In this document: positions 51,992 to 59,503 of the stretch, piece after piece
Layout: every line of letters begins with the position of its first letter
Position numbering within the stretch: the stretch's first letter is position 1
Origin: Acetobacteroides hydrogenigenes
GTDB lineage: Bacteria; Bacteroidota; Bacteroidia; Bacteroidales; ZOR0009
Assembly: GCF_004340205.1 (NCBI RefSeq)
Contig: NZ_SLWB01000001.1
Coordinates: 434,001 to 498,000, forward strand
Length of the DNA stretch: 64,000 nucleotides
Reading direction: 5' to 3'
Notes under the pieces: generated by a model
What the model saw: only the letters and a program-made list of their open reading frames with translations
Databases searched by the model: none
Told to the model about the DNA's origin: nothing
Translations under genes and position numbers: made by a program

Positions 51992-53635
51992 ATGCCAAGC
52001 ATTAAGAGCGCAGCACTACTCATCGCCACCACAACAATCCTACTCGGAGGCTTGACATCAAAAACAACGTTTGCAGCCTCTACTCAAGACAAAGACGATA
52101 AGCATGCTACCCTCGAGGAAGGAAAACTAAGACTATACGAAAAAAAGGTTGATAGTTTACTGCTCGAAAGAGCAAAATCGCAAGCGCTAGATACAACTAA
52201 TTTAGCCATAGACCTCCTTGACAACGAAGAAATGGTTAAATCAGACATCCCTGACTCTGTATTTATCAAACGATTGTCAAGCATTCCGTCACTAATCGAC
52301 TTGCCATACAACAATGTTGTTCGTGCCTCCATATTGTGGTATGTCATTCGGAAAAAAAATATATCGGAAAAAATTCTTGGACTTACCGGATACTACTTCC
52401 CTATAATTGAACAAACACTTGACAAGCACGACCTCCCATTAGAACTTAGATATTTGCCAATAATAGAATCGGCATTGAATCCAGTTGCCGTATCGAGAGT
52501 AGGAGCGACTGGGCTCTGGCAGTTCATGTACGGAACCGGAAAACAATACAAGCTCAACATCACCTCTTTTGTTGATGAAAGAAGAGATCCTCTTGCAGCA
52601 AGCGAAGCAGCAGCAAAATTCCTGAAGGATCTCTATAAAATATACAACGACTGGACGCTTGTAATTGCAGCGTATAACTGTGGCCCCCGCAACGTAAACA
52701 AAGCAATCCGCAGAGCAGGAGGAAGCAAAAACTACTGGGAGATATACAACTACCTTCCCAAAGAAACCCGAGGATACGTTCCTAACTTTATTGCTGCAGC
52801 ATATCTAGTAAAATTCTACAAGGAGCATAAGCTTACACCTCGAAGCATGCCACTGCCCCAAAGCACCGACTCCATCCACGTTAACCGTATGCTCCACTTC
52901 CAACAAGTATCGGAAGTACTTGGGATTTCAGTCGATGAGCTTCGCGAACTTAATCCACAGTACAAAAAGGATATTATTCCGGGCATCGAGAGGCCATACA
53001 CGTTAACCCTTCCTATGGGCTTTGCGCCAAACTACATTGCTAAAGAGGAAGAAATCTATGCCAAAGATTCCCTGTACTTTGTACAGAATAACTTTCCAAA
53101 ACTAATGGCTGCAAACAGCAGCACATCTCAGACATCCGACCTAGGAACAAAGAAAGTTTTCCATAAAGTAAGAAAGAACGAAACCTTTTCTTCTATTGCA
53201 AAAAAATATGGCATTGAAGTAGCCGCCCTTAAAGAATGGAACGGATTTTCTTCAAAAAAGAAAAAAAAGCTACAAAAAGGGATGAGATTAACCGTATACC
53301 AAGCATCTCCACTTCTAGCACAAAAGAATGAAAAGCCCTTAACAGGCGAAAGCCTAGGATCAAAAAAAAGCACCAGTTCGCCATCGGACTCGATAAAAAT
53401 TGAAACCGTTAAAGATTTAAATATTAGTCCGAATGAACCTGCAAAACCTTACTTAGGCTCAGCACAGCACGAGAAAGGAACTGTAATACAGTATACCGTT
53501 AAGAAGAACGACAATCTTTGGACTATAGCTCAAAAATATAAAGGTGTAACGCCTAAAGACATCCAGAAAGAAAACAGGCTACATTCTCCAAAAGATCTCA
53601 AGGTCGGGCAGATTCTTAAGATAACCATAGACTAA
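51992..53635 (+). CDS. mltD: Membrane-bound lytic murein transglycosylase D-like, two LysM domains
   Basis: Exported protein of 547 residues that cleaves peptidoglycan between MurNAc and GlcNAc. Signal peptide (about 1-29), then an SLT domain (about 145-265) with the catalytic Glu in LPIIESALNP and the motifs VGATGLWQFM and AYNCGPRNVNKAI. Two LysM domains follow (about 388-432, HKVRKNETFSSIAKK; and about 500-547, YTVKKNDNLWTIAQKY), which hold the enzyme to the wall. Last gene of the parAB-DUF5683 unit, ended by a strong hairpin. Confidence 0.93.
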   Translation: MPSIKSAALLIATTTILLGGLTSKTTFAASTQDKDDKHATLEEGKLRLYEKKVDSLLLERAKSQALDTTNLAIDLLDNEEMVKSDIPDSVFIKRLSSIPSLIDLPYNNVVRASILWYVIRKKNISEKILGLTGYYFPIIEQTLDKHDLPLELRYLPIIESALNPVAVSRVGATGLWQFMYGTGKQYKLNITSFVDERRDPLAASEAAAKFLKDLYKIYNDWTLVIAAYNCGPRNVNKAIRRAGGSKNYWEIYNYLPKETRGYVPNFIAAAYLVKFYKEHKLTPRSMPLPQSTDSIHVNRMLHFQQVSEVLGISVDELRELNPQYKKDIIPGIERPYTLTLPMGFAPNYIAKEEEIYAKDSLYFVQNNFPKLMAANSSTSQTSDLGTKKVFHKVRKNETFSSIAKKYGIEVAALKEWNGFSSKKKKKLQKGMRLTVYQASPLLAQKNEKPLTGESLGSKKSTSSPSDSIKIETVKDLNISPNEPAKPYLGSAQHEKGTVIQYTVKKNDNLWTIAQKYKGVTPKDIQKENRLHSPKDLKVGQILKITID

Positions 53636-53655
53636 TACAAGCGAACGGAAAAACA

Positions 53656-53714
53656 TAGGAAAGCCCTCTTGGCACTTTTCACAATAGAGAAAAAGAGCCA
53701 AGGGGGCTTTCCTA
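53656..53714 (+). terminator. Terminator of the parAB-DUF5683-mltD operon
   Basis: TAGGAAAGCCC-CTTGGC and GCCAAG-GGGCTTTCCTA pair (one G-U) around a 24-base loop. The T run is on the upstream side of the arms only; the stem is long and GC-rich. Confidence 0.7.
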
Positions 53715-53858
53715 TTCTAGCCTTCCCCTCTTTTATTATACATTACAGATATAAAAAATCGCAGATAACATTATTCTCCAAACAAGACTCATCGGTAGTT
53801 TCCCCATCTTTTTAACAGCACAAAGCACCACTAATCGAAGAAACTCGAATAGACCTAC

Positions 53859-53867
53859 TATATTTGC
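53859..53867 (+). promoter_or_regulatory. -7 element of the second lipid kinase gene
   Basis: TATATTTGC, perfect TAnnTTTG, 21 bases before the GTG start at 53889. Confidence 0.65.
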
Positions 53868-53888
53868 TACCGTTTTAATAAGCAAAGC

Positions 53889-54761
53889 GTGAATAAAAAA
53901 GTTGCATTCATCATAAACCCAATATCCGGAGCTAAGGATAAGGCTAAACTTCCTGACATAATAAACAGCACTGCTATAGAAAAAAATGTTCAGGTTGATA
54001 TTTTTCACACAGCCCGACCCAATCACGCATCAGAACTCGTAAGAGAACTTGTGGCAAATAGCTACAGCCGAATAGTTGCTGTCGGAGGAGATGGAACCAT
54101 CAACGAAATTGCTCGCGAACTGGTAGGGAAAGATGTAGAGCTGGCAATTATACCTCAAGGGTCAGGAAATGGGTTGGCTCGCCACTTAGGCATTCCTTTA
54201 GCAGTTCAAAAAGCTGTTAACGTAGCCCTTTGCAACTCTTCGGAGCTTATTGACACTGCAACAATTAACAATGTGCCCTTTTTCTGTACGGCAGGAGTTG
54301 GCTTTGATGCTCTTATTGGTAATCGATTTGCCGAATCCGGATCGCGTGGATTTAGCACATATGCCACCATTGCAACAAAAGAATTTCTAAACTACAAGTC
54401 TAAAGAATATTCCATAACCATAGATGGCATAGTGTATAACCGCAGCGCCTTTCTTATAACAATAGCCAATGCATCGCAGTATGGCAACAACGCCTATATT
54501 GCTCCACAGGCCGATCTCCAAGATGGTATTCTAGATGTGGTCATAGTCGCCAAGCCACCTCTTATTTTTGGACCTCTGTTCGCAGCCAGAATGTTTCTAA
54601 AAAAAATAGAAACAAGTCAATACGTGGAAGTTTTGAAGGGAAAGAGCATCAAAATTAAGCGCAACGAAGAAGACTACGTACACTTTGACGGAGAACCTGG
54701 TAAAATGGGAAAAGAATTGAAACTATCCATTCTGCCATCAAGCTTAAGAGTAGTTTTTTAG
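53889..54761 (+). CDS. Diacylglycerol/lipid kinase, YegS/BmrU type
   Basis: Second DAGK-family kinase of the window, 290 residues from a GTG start. Motifs KVAFIINPISGAKDK at the N-terminus and AVGGDGTINEIAREL (nucleotide loop), then PQGSGNGLARHLGIP. C-terminal beta domain ends VHFDGEPG, typical of YegS-type lipid kinases. It differs clearly from the one at 48.1 kb, so it is likely to act on another lipid. Followed after 23 bp by the EamA gene. Confidence 0.9.
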   Translation: MNKKVAFIINPISGAKDKAKLPDIINSTAIEKNVQVDIFHTARPNHASELVRELVANSYSRIVAVGGDGTINEIARELVGKDVELAIIPQGSGNGLARHLGIPLAVQKAVNVALCNSSELIDTATINNVPFFCTAGVGFDALIGNRFAESGSRGFSTYATIATKEFLNYKSKEYSITIDGIVYNRSAFLITIANASQYGNNAYIAPQADLQDGILDVVIVAKPPLIFGPLFAARMFLKKIETSQYVEVLKGKSIKIKRNEEDYVHFDGEPGKMGKELKLSILPSSLRVVF

Positions 54762-54784
54762 CATCAAAAAAAGGGAATGAGTTT

Positions 54785-55684
54785 ATGCGGAACAACCTTC
54801 TAGTTTATACGTCAATCATAGGTGCAATTATATTTTGGAGCCTTTCTTTTGTATGGTACAAAACGGCACTACTTTACTTTAGCCCCACAGGAATAATCAT
54901 CTTTCGCCTATCGCTATCTTCAATAATACTATTGACAATAGGCTTACTCATACGTCAAATACAGAAGCTTAAAATCAGAGATTTCAAGCTTTTCCTTACA
55001 ATGACGTTCTTTGAGCCATTCATTTATAGCCTATGCGAAGCAAATGGGTTAACAATGGTATCATCAACCCTAGCGGCAGTTATAGTAGCAACAATACCTT
55101 TATTCACACCACTTGGTGCTTTTCTGTTTTTCAAAGAAAAAATCAGCATCCAAAATGCTATTGGTATTTTACTATCTGTAGTTGGTGTCGTTCTTGTAGC
55201 CTACCAATCGGGTAATCAAGCGACGGGCTCTATTCTTGGAATCCTACTAATGTTTGGAGCGGTAGTTGCTGCTATTGGCTACGTTATCAGCCTAAAGAAG
55301 CTAACCCAACGGTATAATTCGTTCAGCATTGTTACCTATCAAAGCATTCTGGCTGCACTTCTAATGCTCCCTGTTTTTTTTGCAACCGATAGGCTCACAC
55401 CATCAATGTTTACGAGCGAGGCACTCATCCCAATCCTCAAACTGACAATCTTTGCATCAATAATAGCGTTTTTACTATACGCCTACTCGTTGAGGCACTT
55501 TTCGATTGCCAAAATAAACGTGTTTCTTAATCTCATTCCTGTATTTACGGCTATTGCAGCATACTTTCTCCAGGGAGATAGATTCAGCACTATTAACCTA
55601 GTTGGGATTGCAGTTACCTTAGCGGGACTATACGTTTCCCAAGTAAACCTAAATGCGCAAAAAACCTTACAAGTAAACAGCTAG
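54785..55684 (+). CDS. EamA/DMT superfamily transporter
   Basis: Inner-membrane transporter of 299 residues with ten helices in two EamA repeats (about 5-135 and about 150-288). Typical parts: FWSLSFVWYKTALLYFSPTG and VVSIV-like ILLSVVGVVLVAY. The substrate of this metabolite exporter family is not readable. Ends in a small hairpin (55684-55699, arms GACCTAC/GTAGGTC), which may be a weak terminator. Confidence 0.9.
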   Translation: MRNNLLVYTSIIGAIIFWSLSFVWYKTALLYFSPTGIIIFRLSLSSIILLTIGLLIRQIQKLKIRDFKLFLTMTFFEPFIYSLCEANGLTMVSSTLAAVIVATIPLFTPLGAFLFFKEKISIQNAIGILLSVVGVVLVAYQSGNQATGSILGILLMFGAVVAAIGYVISLKKLTQRYNSFSIVTYQSILAALLMLPVFFATDRLTPSMFTSEALIPILKLTIFASIIAFLLYAYSLRHFSIAKINVFLNLIPVFTAIAAYFLQGDRFSTINLVGIAVTLAGLYVSQVNLNAQKTLQVNS

Positions 55685-55724
55685 ACCTACGTGTAGGTCA
55701 ATTTTAAAAGACTACTCCAATAAG

Positions 55725-56441
55725 ATGCCAGTTTACATTCTTAATGCCGAATACTTAAACTTCCCTCCAGTAGAGGATGCGGAAGAGGATGGAATGATAG
55801 CCGTTGGTGGAGATATTTCGCCGGAAAGAATGCTTGTTGCCTATTCTGAGGGTATTTTCCCTTGGTACGACCCTACCGATATTCCGGTATGGTATTGCCC
55901 CAACCCCCGATTTGTGCTCTACCCCCACAAGCTAAAGGTTTCTAAGAGCATGCGACAACTTCTTAGGGCGAAAAAGTATTCCGTAACATTTGACACCTGT
56001 TTCGACGACGTGGTAAAGAGTTGCGGATCTATAGCCCGCGAGGGCCAAGAAGATCCTTATAACACCTGGATTTCGGACGAGATGATGGCCACCTGCCACA
56101 CGCTGCACCAAATTGGTTTTATGCACTCGGTAGAGGTGTGGAACAACGAAGGAAACCTCGTTGGAGGGCTCTACGGAGGCGTATTGGGCCGATGCTTCTT
56201 TGGAGAATCAATGTTTGCGAAAGCAAGCAACGCCTCCAAATTTGGCTTCATCATGCTTGTTAAAAATTTAGAGGAACAAGGGTTTAAACTAGTAGACTGC
56301 CAAATATACTCAGATCACCTTCTTTCGCTTGGTGCAGAAGAGATACCTCGCCCAGCCTTTATTGAACAGCTAAAAGCCAACATCTCCGATTTAAAGAAAG
56401 AGGGTTGGACAGATAAATTCAGAACAGACTTTGAATTCTAG
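55725..56441 (+). CDS. aat: Leucyl/phenylalanyl-tRNA--protein transferase
   Basis: Adds Leu or Phe to N-terminal Lys or Arg, marking proteins for ClpAP through the N-end rule. 238 residues, whole. Motifs: FPWYDPTDIPVWYCPNPRFV near residue 45, and GLYGGVLGRCFFGESMF near 145. Monocistronic, before a glycosyltransferase. Confidence 0.95.
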   Translation: MPVYILNAEYLNFPPVEDAEEDGMIAVGGDISPERMLVAYSEGIFPWYDPTDIPVWYCPNPRFVLYPHKLKVSKSMRQLLRAKKYSVTFDTCFDDVVKSCGSIAREGQEDPYNTWISDEMMATCHTLHQIGFMHSVEVWNNEGNLVGGLYGGVLGRCFFGESMFAKASNASKFGFIMLVKNLEEQGFKLVDCQIYSDHLLSLGAEEIPRPAFIEQLKANISDLKKEGWTDKFRTDFEF

Positions 56442-56493
56442 CCCAAGGGCTCAAATCCTTTTTAATTGCTAACTTTCGAAAAAGGTTGGGAAT

Positions 56494-57630
56494 ATGGTAT
56501 TACCTATAGCTTTAGTAGTTCTTTATTTAGCATTGGTTGCCGCATTTATTGTAGGGTACTACCACATTCTAGAACGTAAGCCAATAACAAACCAACGATC
56601 CAGCTTCATATCAATAGTAATATGCTTTCGCAACGAAGAGCGAAACATTGACGACTTATTCAAATCAATTAGAGCATTAGATTACCCCAAAGAGTTCTTC
56701 GAAATTGTTGCCGTCAACGATCACTCAACCGACAATACAGCGTTAGAGCTATCCCTCCAACAGGAGCACAGCAACCTTCGCATAGTAAACCTCCCGCTGA
56801 GATTCGAAGGGAAAAAAGCGGCGCTAGCCGCAGGAGTTGCTGCTGCAAAAGGGAACATCATTGCCATTACCGATGCCGACTGCTGCCTACCTCAAAGCTG
56901 GTTAACAAGCATCAACAACATGATTGGCTCTAAGGCCGACATGGTATGCGGCCCTGTGGCCTATCGTTCCACAACTTTTTTCGAACGTTTAGCTGCGGTC
57001 GAATTTGGCAGTTTGGTTGCAGCAGGAATTGGAGCAGCAGGAATCAACAAGCCCATTTTTTGCAATGCCGCAAATATGGCTTTTCGGAAAGAAATATTTA
57101 CCAATGCCAACCTGAATCAGGAGCAAACACCATCGGGCGACGACGTTTTTCTACTCCACTACGCTAAGCAATGCCACAAGACCATCAAATTCATAACAGG
57201 AAGAGATTGCCTTGTAACTACCAATGCCGACAAGAACTTTATCGACTTCCTTAACCGTCGCAAGCGCTGGGGATCTAAGGCCAAGCACTACACGGATGCA
57301 GCCACCATTTTAGTAGCCATCATTGTATTCTTAGCCAACCTAGCCATTCTTGCCTGTGCGATTGCTGCCATACTCAACCACTCCTATTCGAGATTAGCAA
57401 TAGCTCTGCTCTCATCAAAAGTAATTCTCGACTATGCCCTTCTTTCGGTTCATTTCAGGGCCAATGGCATAAAAAAGTGGTCCAAATATTTCCTCCTTTG
57501 CGCGGCTCTTTACCCAATCTACATTACCTTTACGGCCATTGGCAGCACGACATCAAAATTTACATGGAAAGAGAGGCGATACAACGATCCGAAAGCCAGT
57601 CACCCTGGGCACAATCATGGAGAAAGCTAA
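56494..57630 (+). CDS. Family 2 glycosyltransferase, membrane-bound
   Basis: 378 residues. An N-terminal helix (about 4-24), a GT-A catalytic domain with VVAVNDHSTDNT, DADC (DxD metal site, about 128), GDDVFLLHYA and RRKRWGSK (the QxxRW-like acceptor motif), and about three C-terminal helices. This is the layout of processive or lipid-acceptor GT2 enzymes. Acceptor unknown. Its last 67 bases also code for the start of the next gene in another frame. Confidence 0.9.
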   Translation: MVLPIALVVLYLALVAAFIVGYYHILERKPITNQRSSFISIVICFRNEERNIDDLFKSIRALDYPKEFFEIVAVNDHSTDNTALELSLQQEHSNLRIVNLPLRFEGKKAALAAGVAAAKGNIIAITDADCCLPQSWLTSINNMIGSKADMVCGPVAYRSTTFFERLAAVEFGSLVAAGIGAAGINKPIFCNAANMAFRKEIFTNANLNQEQTPSGDDVFLLHYAKQCHKTIKFITGRDCLVTTNADKNFIDFLNRRKRWGSKAKHYTDAATILVAIIVFLANLAILACAIAAILNHSYSRLAIALLSSKVILDYALLSVHFRANGIKKWSKYFLLCAALYPIYITFTAIGSTTSKFTWKERRYNDPKASHPGHNHGES

Positions 57631-58802
57631 AACGCGACCGATGGGCAATGATCTCCCTATGGTTTATAGCCCTTGTAAGCGCCATTGCCTTTTTAGGATA
57701 CCTTATTGCTCCAGATTCAACGCCAAACTCCAACAGCCAGCATCTCGAAATTGCCGTACAGAAGCCCGGATTTAGCACCCAGATCCTTTTGCAGCAAAAG
57801 CCAACAAGCGCCAACGATGCAGGCTTTATCTCCATGCTCACCAACGGAAAAGAGTCCGCACACAAAGAATTAGCCATCTGCGGCTACTCCATAAGCGGCG
57901 GGTATATCAACGTTAAAGAGTTCACGGCGTACAAAAACGAACAGCCTCTAGAGCACCGTCTAACCCTTGCAGAGGTGGTTTACCCCATCGAGAATCCCCA
58001 AAAGATCGTCATCCAAAACGGCAAATCCTACTTTACCACCATCTATGGCAAACGCATGGCGGCCGACAACGCCTCGCTTGCCAAAATCGTAGAGGAGGCG
58101 CACATCGTCAAGCGGTCGTTCATCTTCGGAACCGACCGTTACGGCCGCGATTTACTAAGCCGGATGCTAATTGGCGCAAGGGTATCCCTGTCGGTAGGCA
58201 TCATCGCCGTAGCCATATCGCTGCTCATCGGAATAACCCTAGGCGCTGTTGCGGGCTACTTTAGGGGATGGGTCGACAACGTTACCATGTGGTTTATCAA
58301 CGTAATATGGAGCGTACCTACCCTCCTAATGGTAATTGCCGTAACGCTGGTTTTAGGCAAAGGATTCTGGCAGATTTTCATTGCCGTTGGCCTCACCATG
58401 TGGGTAGAGGTAGCCCGTATTGTCCGTGGGCAGGTGCTCAGCATCCGCGAGAAGGAGTATGTTGATGCCGCCCGTGCGCTCGGATTCAGCAACTGGAGGA
58501 TTATCGTTCGCCACATACTCCCCAACGTCATGGGGCCTATCATCGTTATCTCGGCGGCCAACTTTGCATCGGCCATCCTCATCGAATCGGGGTTGAGCTT
58601 TCTGGGCGTTGGCATTCAACCGCCCATGCCATCGTGGGGAGCTATGCTTAAGGAAAGCTACGCCTACATCATCCTCGACGCATCGTACCTTGCCTTTATC
58701 CCAGGTACGGCTATTATGCTCATGGTGCTCGCCTTTACCCTTCTCGGCGATGGGCTCAGGGAGGCGTTCGACGTTAGCAAGGGAAATGCAGACCAACGGT
58801 AG
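57564..58802 (+). CDS. ABC transporter permease, OppC/DppC-like
   Basis: 412 residues. The N-terminal motif SPWAQSWRKLKRDRWAMI leads into the first helix, as in OppC/DppC; then a 120-residue extracytoplasmic domain and five helices with the EAA motif (ALGFSNWRIIVRHILPNVMG, then SFLGVGIQPPMPSWG). It would pair with OppB- and OppD/F-type subunits and a binding protein, none of which are adjacent. The start is chosen at 57564 because the OppC-typical N-terminus begins there, giving a 67-base overlap with the glycosyltransferase; an ATG at 57648 would avoid the overlap but remove this motif. Confidence 0.88.
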   Translation: MEREAIQRSESQSPWAQSWRKLKRDRWAMISLWFIALVSAIAFLGYLIAPDSTPNSNSQHLEIAVQKPGFSTQILLQQKPTSANDAGFISMLTNGKESAHKELAICGYSISGGYINVKEFTAYKNEQPLEHRLTLAEVVYPIENPQKIVIQNGKSYFTTIYGKRMAADNASLAKIVEEAHIVKRSFIFGTDRYGRDLLSRMLIGARVSLSVGIIAVAISLLIGITLGAVAGYFRGWVDNVTMWFINVIWSVPTLLMVIAVTLVLGKGFWQIFIAVGLTMWVEVARIVRGQVLSIREKEYVDAARALGFSNWRIIVRHILPNVMGPIIVISAANFASAILIESGLSFLGVGIQPPMPSWGAMLKESYAYIILDASYLAFIPGTAIMLMVLAFTLLGDGLREAFDVSKGNADQR

Positions 58803-59004
58803 CTGCCTCGAGACGGTTGACCCAAAAACGCCAGCTAACTCCAAAAAAGAACACCCGGCAACAACAAAAAAAGGCTAAAACGAAGGCCTATGCCTGCCGC
58901 CCAAAAGGCCTCTCTTTAGCTTTTCGGCAAGCCACTCCCCCCCGATCGGTACGTTTACGCCCAATTAGCCGGAACAGGATCAGGGCGTCCTTCAATTCTG
59001 TTGC

Positions 59005-59026
59005 CCACCGATGTTACGAGCGGTGG
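59005..59026. repeat. REP-like palindrome
   Basis: CCACCG and CGGTGG, six-base arms around ATGTTACGAG, preceded by TTGCC. Such short palindromes are often dispersed in Bacteroidota genomes; only one copy is in this window. Confidence 0.45.
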
Positions 59027-59119
59027 TGCAAAAACGGCTATCTACAGCTAGAAATTAGGCCTCCGCGAATAGGAAACCAGCACGAGCATTTACGAGGATC
59101 AGCTCAACGGCTGATAAAT

Positions 59120-59371
59120 ATGCATGAATATTTGGGAGCCGCAGTCCAGCGGCAGGGAAAAATGCATGGATATTTGAGAGCCGCAGTCCAACGGCTGAGA
59201 TAAATGCATGGACATTGGGGAGCCGCAGTCCAACGGCAGAGATAAATGCATAGACATTTGGGAGCCGCAGTCCAACGGCTGAGATAAATGCATGGACATT
59301 GGGGAGCCGCAGTCCAACGGCTGAGATAAATGCATACATTTTTGGGAGGATTAGCTCTTCGGACGGGCTAA
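59120..59371. repeat. Tandem repeat, six 42-nt units with hairpin core
   Basis: ATGCAT recurs at 59120, 59162, 59204, 59246, 59288 and 59330, exactly 42 bases apart. Each unit also has AGCCGCAGTCCAACGGCT, a hairpin with 5-bp arms AGCCG/CGGCT, and GAGATAAATG. A decayed unit precedes (from about 59086, six bases shorter) and the last one has lost its hairpin half. Since 42 is a multiple of three, it reads open in several frames. Confidence 0.9.
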
Positions 59372-59450
59372 ATGGAGGAGCCACCCTTCGATTCACGTCA
59401 AGGGCAAAGCCCCCGCCATGGGGCGCCAGCTCAGAAGCCGGTACAGGCAC

Positions 59451-59480
59451 AAAAAAACCCTAGACGAAACGTCTAGGGTT
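59451..59480 (-). terminator. Terminator of recQ
   Basis: AACCCTAGACG and CGTCTAGGGTT pair perfectly around AAA; on the minus strand a run of seven T follows. Confidence 0.9.
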
Positions 59481-59503
59481 GCGGTTATCATCGGCCCACC
59501 CTG

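Larger units (their letters stand above)
58803..59503. other. 701-bp gene-free region with 42-nt repeats and palindromes
   Basis: Between the OppC-like permease and recQ. It holds a hairpin CCACCG/CGGTGG (59005-59026) of a REP-like kind, a 42-nt tandem repeat (59120-59371) with a decayed first unit from about 59086, and the recQ terminator (59451-59480). Reading frames across it, such as 58817-59203 (plus) and 59055-59450 (minus), are repeat translations with no family look and are not called. Confidence 0.7.

Noticed and set aside
53736-54026. 96-codon minus-strand frame at 53.7-54.0 kb
   Set aside because: Antisense to the start of the second lipid kinase, whose promoter and motifs are clear on the plus strand.
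58817-59450. Open frames over the 59-kb repeat (plus 58817-59203, minus 59055-59450) with GLRLPNVHAFISAV-type repeats
   Set aside because: They are translations of the 42-nt array; no start context, no family and no fit with neighbours.
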